Positions 28,452-35,384 of a stretch of 46,260 bases of DNA are shown piece after piece. The stretch spans positions 1 to 46,260 of the forward strand of contig JAFLBN010000024.1 of NCBI GenBank assembly GCA_017303395.1, read 5' to 3'. The notes under the pieces were generated by a model that worked only from the letters and a program-made list of their open reading frames with translations, ran no database searches and was not told where the DNA came from. This DNA comes from Chitinophagales bacterium. Lineage in GTDB: Bacteria; Bacteroidota; Bacteroidia; Chitinophagales; Chitinophagaceae. Positions within the stretch are counted from its first letter, which is position 1. Each line of letters opens with the position of its first letter. The position numbers were made by a program, and so were the translations under genes.

Positions 28452-29129
28452 ATGAGAAAATACCACTGGTATTGGATTGGAGTAACAATTATTCTTTTTG
28501 CTGTAACGACTGGTGCAGTATATCAAATTAGTGGTTTGCAAAAAACCAAGCTAATACTTTTTACAACTGTAAATGCTTTGGTATTTATCCTATCATTGGT
28601 CGCCAACATTCTGCAAATTGGAGGGCCAAGAATGTTTAGAACTTCTATTAGAAACTGGAATTACAGTTTTGATACAGCTCATAGCTTATTGAATAAAATT
28701 GAAGAGTCAGGGGTCAAGATTGACGTCGTAATTGGCTTAGGGCGTAGCGGCGGTATTTGGGGTGGCTGGATTGCAGGCAATCTTGGTTCTCTGCCATTCT
28801 ATGCAATAGATGTCACTTATAGTGTAGATGAACATGGTGGCAGAAAAGTTGAATTTCCAAACGGCATTGAAATACTTGATGCTGTAATAAAAAGCAATTC
28901 AAATATTTTGATTATTGAAGGCGCAGCATCGACTGGAGCAACCTTTATAGAATTCAAAAAGATTTGCACTGGTAAGTATCCTAATACTAAATTCAAATAT
29001 GCTGTTCTTTTTAAAAATAGTACTGCTGCAATTTCTATTGATTATGTAGGAAAAGTTATTGACAATAATTGGCCAAAAAAATTCCCTTGGCATGTCACTG
29101 ACCGCTACAGGACTTACACCAAAGAGTAA
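28452..29129 (+). CDS. Membrane-anchored phosphoribosyltransferase-fold protein
   Basis: 225 residues. Two membrane segments at about 7-26 and 33-55, then a cytosolic type I PRTase fold. The PRPP-loop region reads 'NILIIEGAASTGATF' (Glu156, Thr161-Thr164), where classical enzymes have two acidic residues before x-x-TG; here only one acidic residue remains (IIEGAASTG). The pyrophosphate loop region is 'GLGRSGGIWGGW'. The base-binding hood is short. It could be an active but divergent transferase or a nucleotide sensor. PRTase-fold domains occur as parts of bacterial conflict systems (established), but this arrangement has no neighbours that prove such a role. Confidence 0.75.
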   Translation: MRKYHWYWIGVTIILFAVTTGAVYQISGLQKTKLILFTTVNALVFILSLVANILQIGGPRMFRTSIRNWNYSFDTAHSLLNKIEESGVKIDVVIGLGRSGGIWGGWIAGNLGSLPFYAIDVTYSVDEHGGRKVEFPNGIEILDAVIKSNSNILIIEGAASTGATFIEFKKICTGKYPNTKFKYAVLFKNSTAAISIDYVGKVIDNNWPKKFPWHVTDRYRTYTKE

Positions 29130-29190
29130 GATTTACTCATAGTTCATATCTCGATTTACAGTGCTACGATAAAGAAATACACAACAAAAA

Positions 29191-29228
29191 TTTGTACAAC
29201 TACAAACGAGCGTTTGTAGTTGTACAAA
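29191..29228. repeat. Perfect 18-2-18 dyad, candidate recombination site I
   Basis: TTTGTACAACTACAAACG (29191-29208), then AG, then its exact reverse complement (29211-29228). A two-base centre between perfect arms is the shape of a serine-recombinase crossover site, where cleavage leaves a 2-nt overhang. It lies 181 bp before the recombinase gene and 61 bp after the PRTase-fold gene. A terminator role is less likely, as no T tract follows. Confidence 0.65.
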
Positions 29229-29338
29229 ACACATTCGTTTTAGAGAGTATTCACGATTTTACCATTTTCCGACCTCGCATTCCGCAAGGGTTTCAGCTAT
29301 ACACAATATTCAATCTTTCACTTTTCAGACTGAAAGCT

Positions 29339-29370
29339 GTACAAAGATAAACGCTCGTTTGTAGTTGTAC
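29339..29370. repeat. Imperfect 15-2-15 dyad, candidate recombination or operator site II
   Basis: GTACAAAGATAAACG, then CT, then CGTTTGTAGTTGTAC. The right half is identical to 15 bases of the arm at 29211; the left half matches its mirror at 12 of 15 positions. The centre is 145 bp from that of the first dyad. It sits 39 bp before the recombinase ATG, so it could also serve autoregulation. The -7-like box TATCTTTG falls inside it on the minus strand. Confidence 0.6.
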
Positions 29371-29409
29371 GCGGCTGCCTTCTGAACCTTGCACCTATGA
29401 GGTTTCTAA

Positions 29410-30096
29410 ATGACATCAGGCATGAAGATGGCTTATGCGTATTACCGTGTTTCAACCAAGCGGCAGGGTAAATCCAGGCTGGGGCTTGATGCACAACAAG
29501 CGGCAGTGGCGGGCTTTACCCAATCCAACGGTTTTACCATCGCAGGAGAGTTCATTGAAATTGAATCAGGCAAGCGCAATGACCGCCCTGTACTGTTGCA
29601 GGCACTGGCGGCCTGCCGGAAGCAAAAGGTAACGCTGCTGATTGCAAAACTGGACAGGCTCGGGCGTAATGTAGCTTTTATCACGAAGCTGATGGAATCA
29701 AAGGTTGATTTTAAAGCGGTTGATAATCCTTATGCAGAAAAAGTAGTCGTTCACATGATGGCAGTCTTTGCAGAGCATGAACGGGATATGATAAGTCAAA
29801 GGACGATTGCAGCATTACAGGCAGCCAAACTGCGAGGCGTGATTTTGGGTAAGAACGGACGGGAAGTTTTATCAAAGTTGAACCATGAAAATGCAGTAGG
29901 CTTTGCCATGAAAATGAAGCCTGTCATTGAACGAATTAAAGCCCGTGGCATTTGTACGGTTCGGGCTATAACCAGTGAACTGAACCGCTTGCAGATACCA
30001 ACATTTCGGCAAAACTGTCGATGGCATGTCACAACGGTACAGCAGCTTTTAAAGCGTATCAATGCACACGCAGAAATATTGATACCAACATATTGA
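29410..30096 (+). CDS. Serine recombinase (resolvase/invertase family)
   Basis: 228 residues. N-terminal catalytic domain with the nucleophile Ser15 in 'AYYRVSTKRQG' and the arginine cluster in 'IAKLDRLGRN', then 'FAEHERDMISQRT' near the start of the long E-helix. The C-terminal part (about 150-228) is a recombinase-type helical DNA-binding tail ('IERIKARGICTVRAITSELN'), longer than in Tn3 resolvases and shorter than in large serine integrases. Start codons at 29410, 29422 and 29428 are all possible. The gene block is GC-richer than its left neighbours. Two dyads just upstream are likely its binding sites. Confidence 0.9.
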   Translation: MTSGMKMAYAYYRVSTKRQGKSRLGLDAQQAAVAGFTQSNGFTIAGEFIEIESGKRNDRPVLLQALAACRKQKVTLLIAKLDRLGRNVAFITKLMESKVDFKAVDNPYAEKVVVHMMAVFAEHERDMISQRTIAALQAAKLRGVILGKNGREVLSKLNHENAVGFAMKMKPVIERIKARGICTVRAITSELNRLQIPTFRQNCRWHVTTVQQLLKRINAHAEILIPTY

Positions 30097-30127
30097 AACA
30101 ACTTAACCAGATATAAAACAAAGGAAC

Positions 30128-30589
30128 ATGAAACCAAGAAAGATTATTACCACTATTTGTGCAGCAATGGTGCTGTTTGCTGCCTGCAAGAAAGACGATA
30201 GCTCGGCAACACCAAGCCCTGCCCCAACACCAAGCAAAACACCAAAGGAATTGATTGTCGGTACATGGTCTATCCAGTCGGTGACGACCAATGACCCTGC
30301 CAATCCTGACCCGATGCCAGCCTGTGCCAAAGATGATATACTGACCATCAAAACCGATGGCACGTGTGTAGCCGATGCAGGGGCAACCAAGTGTGATGCC
30401 TCAGAACCGCAAACACAGAATGGCACATGGAAACTGGATGCTTACCCGACACTGGAACTGGTAACACCGGGTGACACCCTGCAAAGCACTATCAAGATTA
30501 TCCAACTTGATGAAACCACCCTGAAATGGGAGCGTGTGTTTACCCAAGTAAGCCCGACCATTTTCACCTACACATGGAAAAGGAAATAA
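30128..30589 (+). CDS. Lipocalin-like lipoprotein
   Basis: 153 residues. Signal peptide with lipobox (LFAAC, Cys20) followed by KKDD and a proline/serine linker, the usual Bacteroidota lipoprotein start. The body shows the lipocalin-like pattern 'LIVGTWSIQSV', 'ILTIKTDGTCVADA', 'NGTWKLDAYPTLELV' and 'TLKWERVF', matching the small beta-barrel family often annotated lipocalin_4/5. Such proteins have unknown ligands. It is 31 bp after the serine recombinase and 23 bp before the next lipoprotein, so the three may be transcribed together. Confidence 0.83.
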   Translation: MKPRKIITTICAAMVLFAACKKDDSSATPSPAPTPSKTPKELIVGTWSIQSVTTNDPANPDPMPACAKDDILTIKTDGTCVADAGATKCDASEPQTQNGTWKLDAYPTLELVTPGDTLQSTIKIIQLDETTLKWERVFTQVSPTIFTYTWKRK

Positions 30590-30612
30590 TCGTTTAAAAT
30601 CAACATTACAAT

Positions 30613-30837
30613 ATGAAACAACAAATTCTACTCATTGCCGTATTTTGTGCACTGGTATTCGCATCTTGCAAAAAAGACTGGACGTGCGTCTGCAACACCA
30701 ATACAGGCATCAAGAACTCGAATACAATCTATATCGAGCAAGTCAATAAAAAGACTGCCAAAGACCGTTGCAAGCTGCACGACAAGACCTATCAAAGCGG
30801 CAGCGTGACGGTGATAGAAACCTGCGAACTGCAATAA
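30613..30837 (+). CDS. Tiny cysteine-containing lipoprotein
   Basis: 74 residues. Signal peptide with lipobox (VFASC, Cys19) and KKDWTCVCNTNTG. The mature part of about 56 residues has four further cysteines, which could form two disulfides in the periplasm. Similar small 'CKKDWTCVC' lipoproteins are common in Bacteroidota and have no known role. It is the last gene before a strong terminator. Confidence 0.75.
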   Translation: MKQQILLIAVFCALVFASCKKDWTCVCNTNTGIKNSNTIYIEQVNKKTAKDRCKLHDKTYQSGSVTVIETCELQ

Positions 30838-30877
30838 CCAAGGGGTGGTTTGATTATAGGTACAAACAACAAACAGG

Positions 30878-30905
30878 AAAAGGCTGCCAATGGCAGCCTT
30901 TTTAT
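30878..30905 (+). terminator. Rho-independent terminator after lipoprotein pair
   Basis: AAAAGGCTGCC (30878-30888) pairs with GGCAGCCTTTT around a 3-nt loop, followed by Ts. It closes the recombinase-lipoprotein unit and lies just before the end of the convergent small gene. Confidence 0.88.
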
Positions 30906-30910
30906 TTTAC

Positions 30911-31114
30911 TCATGCGAATAGCCCGAACTGTTGCATGGTTTTCTGCTTGACAGGCTTGTCATGGTTCAACCTGCGTGTCAGGTAATGCACGGTAATATC
31001 TTCATTGCCGATAATTGCCCATGCGGCGGTTAATGCCCTTGACCTTGTGTTGCGTTTGCTGCGTTGAATGTCCCAAGACAATTTCATCAGGCGGGATAAT
31101 TTTTGATTGTTCAT
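30911..31114 (-). CDS. Small basic protein of a mobile-element family
   Basis: 67 residues, very basic, starting MNNQKLSRLMKLSWDIQRSK, with 'ALTAAWAIIGNEDITVHYL' in the middle. The pattern 'LSxxMKxxWxIQ...LxxAWAI' recalls small proteins that recur in Bacteroidota plasmids and islands; I cannot name a function. It is convergent with the lipoprotein pair and shares the terminator at 30878-30905. Length, ATG start and protein-like composition support it being real. Confidence 0.6.
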   Translation of the reverse strand: MNNQKLSRLMKLSWDIQRSKRNTRSRALTAAWAIIGNEDITVHYLTRRLNHDKPVKQKTMQQFGLFA

Positions 31115-31419
31115 TTTATGCTGTTTTAAAAGTGACTAAACCCAATTCGGCAAAAAGCCTCATTGGACTTTGATAAGCCCCTTTTATGCGTGGTGACGAA
31201 TGGCAGTCAAGATTTTGGTAAAAAGAATACCACTTGGGCGTGGCGGTATCTTTGCCCCCAGCCACCGAAACAAAAACTGGAGATTGTTTTTGCCAAACCG
31301 CAGGCAAGCGAAGGACTGACGACAGGAAGGGCGTAGCGCAGACCTTGCCCGCCATCCGTCACCCGGCATAGCTTTGCTGGCACAAAGGCCCAATAGGAAA
31401 CATTCAATCAATAGAGATA
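31115..31419. other. Gene-free GC-rich block
   Basis: About 300 bp with three overlapping open frames on the minus strand, none with a signal, domain or good start; they look like by-products of GC-rich sequence. The block holds GGC- and CGC-rich stretches (for example GGGCGTAGCGCAGACC at about 31328) that could fold. I see no tRNA or known RNA motif. It lies immediately left of the duplicated segment at 31420. Confidence 0.4.
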
Positions 31420-31607
31420 AAGCAATGTAAGCGGCAGCTTTCTTTGCTTGCCTATGACTTATAAATATCTGCTCTACAAGAGGGGATATTTATATGGGTG
31501 TGATGACGGACAAAAAACAAAGCCCTGCTGAGGACAGGGCTTTGATTGATATTGGCAATAGACTATCACGAGTTTTTAAGGTCGCCTTTAGGTTGTAAGG
31601 CTTCGTC
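31420..31607. repeat. Left copy of a duplicated gene-end/terminator segment, with gene remnant
   Basis: This stretch is a diverged copy of 32950-33198. Shared blocks include AGCAATGTAAGC, TTATAAATATCTGCTCT, AAGAGGGGATATTTAT, GATTGATATTGGCA and GTTTTTAAGGTCGCCTTTAG. On the minus strand the right end translates to EALQPKGDLKN, the same residues as in the intact gene at 33095-33451, but the following 22 codons of that gene are missing and stops follow. So the left copy is a decayed remnant of the same gene's 3' end plus its downstream flank. Confidence 0.75.
31518..31544 (-). terminator. Hairpin of left repeat copy
   Basis: CAAAGCCCTG pairs with CAGGGCTTTG around a 7-nt loop. The right-hand copy at 33048-33072 has CCTTG/CAAGG at the same place, so paired bases have changed together, which suggests the stem is or was functional. 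Confidence 0.65.
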
Positions 31608-31777
31608 CTGCAACACATACTAACCATGTTGTTGTCTGATATTAACTATCTGGCATAAAATATTTTTTTAGTACGTGAATATTTTTTATATTAGATATAT
31701 AATCTAAAGGGATACAAATGTTCCAATTTTTAGTGGATGCATTCTATACCACCTATCACTAACAAGGGCACTTTCTA

Positions 31778-32044
31778 ATGTTCTTTAATCCTTTTAAAAA
31801 GTTCAATAACAATAGATTACTGTTAGCTGCCGAAGCTATAGCGGCGATACAACAAGCAAAAAAAATACTTTGCTCGATGTACAATGCCAACAAGGCAGCA
31901 TTTGGAATTGATGAAACAAAGACTGTAATTGGCTGTGATGTTGAAACCAAGAAAGTAGACAATTATATCTGCGATGAAATAACAGGTAAGGTTACTGTTG
32001 TTAAAAACTGGACAGACTATTCAATTAAGTTAAAAGTTGAGTAA
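31778..32044 (+). CDS. Small protein of unknown function
   Basis: 88 residues, starting MFFNPFKKFNNNRLLLAAEA. The N-terminal third looks like one amphipathic helix; the rest is likely beta, with cysteines in 'KILCSMYN', 'VIGCDVE' and 'NYICDEITG'. No family recognised. The 173 bp before it, back to the left repeat, is AT-rich with nothing else identified. It precedes the coiled-coil gene on the same strand by 238 bp. That gap contains two small hairpins (about 32108-32128 and 32165-32186), so co-transcription is doubtful. Confidence 0.45.
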   Translation: MFFNPFKKFNNNRLLLAAEAIAAIQQAKKILCSMYNANKAAFGIDETKTVIGCDVETKKVDNYICDEITGKVTVVKNWTDYSIKLKVE

Positions 32045-32282
32045 TTGACTAATCGGCTGGTATAACTTTTGTTCTTGATATTTTAAACCTGATTTTAAAC
32101 TCTTAAAACCTGAGATAAAAACCTCTCAGTATAATAAACGAAAATCAAAATATTTATCTCACAAAAAGTGGGTTTCTGCCACCCCACTATAATAAAAAGT
32201 AGCAAAAATGAAGAAAGTATCTATTTACTAAGGGCTTAGAACCGTAATTCTTACCCTCATAACGCTCAAAAATAATTGAAGT

Positions 32283-32960
32283 ATGAGTAAGAATTACACA
32301 TCAGAGTTCTACACTGAATACGAATCTGTATTAATTGATATAGGGCAAATACAAAATAATATTCATGCCCATAATGGCAATTGCTCATCATTAGAAAAAG
32401 AGCTATTGAACCTACACATAGCTATTGCCAAACTCAACAAACAAAAGACGCAGACAGGAAAATCTGAAGCATTTAAAGAATGTCAAATAATACTCGCAAA
32501 AACCTATATAACGGCAAATAATAGTTTGGTTAAGTGCTATGAAGAAATGATAACAACATTATTAAAAGCATTTCATCCTGAAACGATAAATATCGTTTTG
32601 GGTTCAGGGCGCAATTTATATGAAGAAAAACTTGTTGAATTTGAAGCCCTTCAGACCCAGCGAATGCTTGACCTTAATAACAATAAGGTAGTTGATATAA
32701 AGCAATTATGCGAAGGTTACGAGCAAGCCTGTATAAGAAATTACCTTGGTATTCTTCATAAAAAAGAGTCAGAGTTAATCCGCCAAAATGTACTGATTAG
32801 GCGAAAAATATTAATGAACATGACACTTCAAGTAGTTGGAATAATAACTGCTATCTGTACAGTTATAACACTGGCCTATCAAAGAAAAACGGACGCAAGA
32901 GAAGAGAAGAAATTTCAGATTGAACATACCCAGAAAACTAGAAATAAGAAAGCAATGTAA
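32283..32960 (+). CDS. Coiled-coil protein with C-terminal membrane segment
   Basis: 225 residues. Residues about 1-165 are mostly helical and charged, with heptad-like stretches ('LEKELLNLHIAIAKLNKQK'). One hydrophobic segment at about 178-197 (LQVVGIITAICTVITLAYQ) is followed by a charged tail of about 28 residues ending RNKKAM. No signal peptide. This is a tail-anchored-like topology with the coiled coil in the cytosol if the basic tail is not translocated; orientation is uncertain. No family recognised. Its last four codons and stop lie within the right repeat copy, so the cargo boundary falls at the gene end. Confidence 0.7.
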   Translation: MSKNYTSEFYTEYESVLIDIGQIQNNIHAHNGNCSSLEKELLNLHIAIAKLNKQKTQTGKSEAFKECQIILAKTYITANNSLVKCYEEMITTLLKAFHPETINIVLGSGRNLYEEKLVEFEALQTQRMLDLNNNKVVDIKQLCEGYEQACIRNYLGILHKKESELIRQNVLIRRKILMNMTLQVVGIITAICTVITLAYQRKTDAREEKKFQIEHTQKTRNKKAM

Positions 32961-33198
32961 GCAACAGCTTTCTTTGCTTGCCGATGATTTATAAATATCT
33001 GCTCTGCAAGAGGGGATATTTATTGGGTGGAAATGAAGGGTAAAAATAAAGCCTTGCATACTACAAGGCTCTGATTGATATTGGCATTAGACTATCACCA
33101 GTCAATTTGCAATTCATCTGCTAGAAGTCTGGCAGTTTCTTCAAAACCCAGCCAAGCGAACCAGTTTTTAAGGTCGCCTTTAGGCTGTAAGGCTTCGC
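32950..33198. repeat. Right copy of the duplicated gene-end/terminator segment
   Basis: Counterpart of 31420-31607. It spans the stop codon of the coiled-coil gene, an AT-rich stem (ATAAATATC/GATATTTAT with an inner CTCT/AGAG), a terminator hairpin, and the 3' end of the intact 118-residue gene. It has about 55 bp that the left copy lacks, namely the last 22 codons of that gene. Confidence 0.75.
33048..33072 (-). terminator. Terminator of the 118-residue gene
   Basis: AAAGCCTTG (33048-33056) pairs with CAAGGCTCT (33064-33072; one G-T type mismatch near the base) around a 7-nt loop, with A/T-rich flanks. It lies 22 bp past the stop codon at 33095. Confidence 0.65.
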
Positions 33199-33451
33199 CT
33201 ATGGACTGTTCAAGGTCGTAGCGCAGCTCTTCGATTTCATGATAGTGCTTATCGTAAAATTCATGTGTATCGTTGTAATAAATAAGGCTGCCAATCATGC
33301 CGCTTTGGCAACCGTGTGAAAGCAGGTCTTTGAAAAAGCAGCTAATATCATCGCTGTCCAGTGCCTCTCTGGCTACGGCAGCCTTGAGTGAATGTGGGGC
33401 GTTATCAATAATCCCGCGCAATTGTCTTTTTAACCTAGTCTGTGTACCCAT
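33095..33451 (-). CDS. Conserved mobile-element protein of unknown function
   Basis: 118 residues, mostly helical, with 'LKRQLRGIIDNAPHSLKAAV', 'LSHGCQSGMIGSLIYYNDTH' and 'LQPKGDLKNWFAWLGFEETA'. The wording 'HGCQSGMIGSLIYY...F...H...I' is familiar from small hypothetical proteins of Bacteroidota plasmids and transposons; I cannot assign a function or safely give a DUF number. The start is ATG 33451, with AGGAGGT a few bases upstream on the minus strand, a strong ribosome-binding site for this phylum. A remnant of a second copy is at 31561-31607. Confidence 0.75.
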   Translation of the reverse strand: MGTQTRLKRQLRGIIDNAPHSLKAAVAREALDSDDISCFFKDLLSHGCQSGMIGSLIYYNDTHEFYDKHYHEIEELRYDLEQSIGEALQPKGDLKNWFAWLGFEETARLLADELQIDW

Positions 33452-33693
33452 AAGAACCTCCTTGATGTAGAATTAATCATGCGGAAGTCCTGACGAGGTG
33501 TTATAAAGGCGTGCTGTCAAAGAGGAACTCGCCAGAGGCAAATCATTGACTGCCAGCCTGCATCCCGTAATTTTGCATGGCTTAATTAATCAATGGCGGT
33601 GTTGTACGCAGTTGAGAAAAATAATTAAGCGCTGGGTTGTAAAAAAAGCTGTAACTTGCTGAATATCAAACAATCAAGTAAAAGTGCATCGTT

Positions 33694-33765
33694 ATGCGTT
33701 ATGTTCCTTACATCGGATTTTTTATAGCCGGGTTATTGCTCGCCTATTTATTACTATACTCATAG
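33694..33765 (+). CDS. Putative 23-residue single-pass membrane peptide
   Basis: ATG 33694 reads MRYVPYIGFFIAGLLLAYLLLYS then TAG. Two basic/aromatic residues followed by one hydrophobic helix is the pattern of small membrane proteins and type I toxins. A competing 68-residue frame (33684-33890) has no such character. No clear ribosome-binding site is seen, so this is tentative. Confidence 0.35.
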   Translation: MRYVPYIGFFIAGLLLAYLLLYS

Positions 33766-33830
33766 CAAACAGAACAAACAAGAGAGAGAAGAGAGGTAGG
33801 CATTTCGCTTACTTCTCTTTCCTTTTTACA

Positions 33831-33865
33831 GCTACAATGCCGCTCCACCAGTGGGACATTGTAGC
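33831..33865 (+). terminator. Hairpin downstream of the small membrane peptide
   Basis: GCTACAATG (33831-33839) pairs perfectly with CATTGTAGC (33857-33865), with an inner CCAC/GTGG stem. No T tract follows, so it may be a regulatory or processing structure rather than a terminator. Confidence 0.4.
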
Positions 33866-34139
33866 TGCTCAATCGACATTCAGCTCATGAACGGAGCGTC
33901 GCCTTTACATTTACATCGACATTCATAGCTTGTAACAAGACAGTTTGTTTTGTTTCTCTCTATTTTGTGTCAGGCAAAATGGTGAACTAAGAGCGTCGCC
34001 AGGTTCAAACCTAACCGTTGCATCAGACCATTTTGTTTTTTAAAAGGTTATTCAACTTAAATAGAATGCCGGGAATATAAGCCCAGTAAAGGCGTGAGTG
34101 TATTTAACCTTATTTATTACTTCTTAAAAACTGCTTGTA

Positions 34140-34511
34140 ATGAAAACATTATTTGTTGGTATTGATGTGTCCAAGCTTTGGCTTGATTTATCCGTAACTG
34201 GGGAAATTGGAATAGAGACACATCTACGTATTGATAACAATCTCTCTGGATTCAAAAAAGCCATTCAATGGCTAAAAAAAATGAAGAAACAAGAGGAATG
34301 GTTTATCTGTATGGAACATACAGGGGTTTATGCCCAACCATTGTGGTACTTTTTGAAAGAGAAAGGAATTGAATATAGTGTAGTATCAGGGTCGGTCATA
34401 TCAAGTGGATTATCTATAAAAAGGGGTAAAAATGATAAGCTCGATGCCTTAACGATTGCACGTTTTGCTAAACGCTATTCCGATGAGTTAACGCCGCATA
34501 TACTAGCATAA
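34140..34511 (+). pseudogene. IS110-family transposase, N-terminal remnant
   Basis: 123 residues of a protein that normally has about 320-400. The DEDD RuvC-like domain is recognisable: Asp8 in 'FVGIDVSK', Glu in 'CMEHTGVY' and Asp in 'RGKNDKLDALTIARFA'. The frame breaks after 'DELTPHILA', where the full family continues into the C-terminal transposase_20 domain. The DNA past about 34505 belongs to the neighbouring operon. It is therefore a truncated, inactive insertion sequence. IS110 elements have no clear terminal inverted repeats, so the left end cannot be placed. Confidence 0.85.
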
Positions 34512-34777
34512 AGCTGAGTACCTCCCAAAAGAGGTATAGCATAGATAAACATTGCAGTCATGATAGAGTTTACTATCAAAGCAATGACTACAGCAAATTT
34601 TGAAGTGATTCTTTCTGTAGCTATGAAATTGAGTAAGCCTGCAAAAACTACCGCAAATCCTCCACCAAGAAACCACAGCTTTTCCTCACCTTCAAAATGG
34701 CAAAATAAGGCAAAATAAGTATGTACTAAACCCAACAGGATAACAGCCGTAGCAATAATTCTGATGATGATCTTCAT
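34475..34777 (-). CDS. Small integral membrane protein, C-terminus altered by IS110 junction
   Basis: 100 residues with three or four membrane segments (IIATAVILLGLVHTYFALF, GGGFAVVFAGLLNFIA, FAVVIALIVNSIMTAMF). Last gene of the MerC operon, 10 bp after merC. Its final dozen codons (YASICGVNSSE) are read antisense through IS110 DNA, so the natural end is probably lost. Function unknown; a metal- or redox-related membrane role is suggested only by the operon. Confidence 0.65.
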   Translation of the reverse strand: MKIIIRIIATAVILLGLVHTYFALFCHFEGEEKLWFLGGGFAVVFAGLLNFIATERITSKFAVVIALIVNSIMTAMFIYAIPLLGGTQLYASICGVNSSE

Positions 34778-34787
34778 GTTGAATGTT

Positions 34788-35369
34788 TTAAGCGCAACAA
34801 GATTTATCCATTTGTATAGGTGGACACTTTACAGTTCCATAACTGCAGAATACGCAACAATCACCTGTTTTGGGTTTTAGACGCGTTCCACAGCTTTCAC
34901 ATTCGTAAAAAAAAGTGCAAGCATCTGTTGGCATAGTTTCCTCTTTCTGATGCCCACATTTGGGACATGTAATGATTGATTGCAGTTCCACTTTTTTGCT
35001 TTTTTTATATTGGCGTGTTCTATAGAAATCGGCAATCGATGAAAGCAGCATACCAAACATGCCGGCGTAAAGAATATTGAGCCAATAATCTGCCTCCACT
35101 AAATAGTAACTAAAAAATATCAAAGTTGCCGATGGAATAGCTATTAGTAAAGGGTGTATGGATTTGTGCATACGGTATGAGAGAGCTAGCCCTCCAAGAG
35201 ACAGCAACGTCAGAAACATGAATATAGTCATTGACCACTCGCCGAATAACTCAAAACTGCCTACGCCCAAGGCTGTAAGAATAAAGCCAAACAAGGGAAA
35301 GCAACACGGGGAAGTAATTGCAGTTAGGAATAACCCAAGAGTTCCGATCTTTTGGAGATGAAGTCTCAT
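34788..35369 (-). CDS. merC: MerC-type mercury/metal transporter with C-terminal zinc-ribbon tail
   Basis: 193 residues. Residues 1-125 form four membrane segments with the MerC-type vicinal cysteines Cys22-Cys23 in 'TSPCCFPLFGF', which bind Hg(II) for uptake into the cytosol. The C-terminal about 60 residues are a soluble cysteine-rich domain: CPKCGH, CESCG, 'GDCCVFCSYGTVKCPPIQ' and CC at the end. In Bacteroidota this GDCC-type tail occurs both fused and as a stand-alone protein. It may pass metal on or sense it (inference). It is 15 bp after the lipoprotein gene. The symbol reflects the family; substrate specificity is not proven. Confidence 0.82.
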   Translation of the reverse strand: MRLHLQKIGTLGLFLTAITSPCCFPLFGFILTALGVGSFELFGEWSMTIFMFLTLLSLGGLALSYRMHKSIHPLLIAIPSATLIFFSYYLVEADYWLNILYAGMFGMLLSSIADFYRTRQYKKSKKVELQSIITCPKCGHQKEETMPTDACTFFYECESCGTRLKPKTGDCCVFCSYGTVKCPPIQMDKSCCA

Positions 35370-35384
35370 TTATGCTTTATTTGG

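Larger units (their letters stand above)
33452..34139. other. 688-bp stretch with one tiny ORF and hairpins
   Basis: No long gene is supported. It contains a 23-residue membrane peptide (33694-33765), a hairpin at 33831-33865, two GAGCGTCGCC-type repeats (about 33895 and 33991), and a long-range inverted repeat CAAAATGGT (33975-33983) / ACCATTTTG (34027-34035) followed by TTTTT. The IS110 remnant begins at 34140 and its upstream flank is probably included. Confidence 0.4.

Noticed and set aside
31116-31411. Three overlapping minus-strand ORFs of 66-79 residues
   Set aside because: They overlap in different frames, have no signal or domain, and their composition reflects GC-rich sequence rather than coding.
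33684-33890. 68-residue plus-strand ORF
   Set aside because: No protein character; a 23-residue membrane peptide in another frame explains the region better.
34140-34511. IS110 ORF as an active transposase
   Set aside because: Only the N-terminal third is present and the C-terminal catalytic serine domain is missing.
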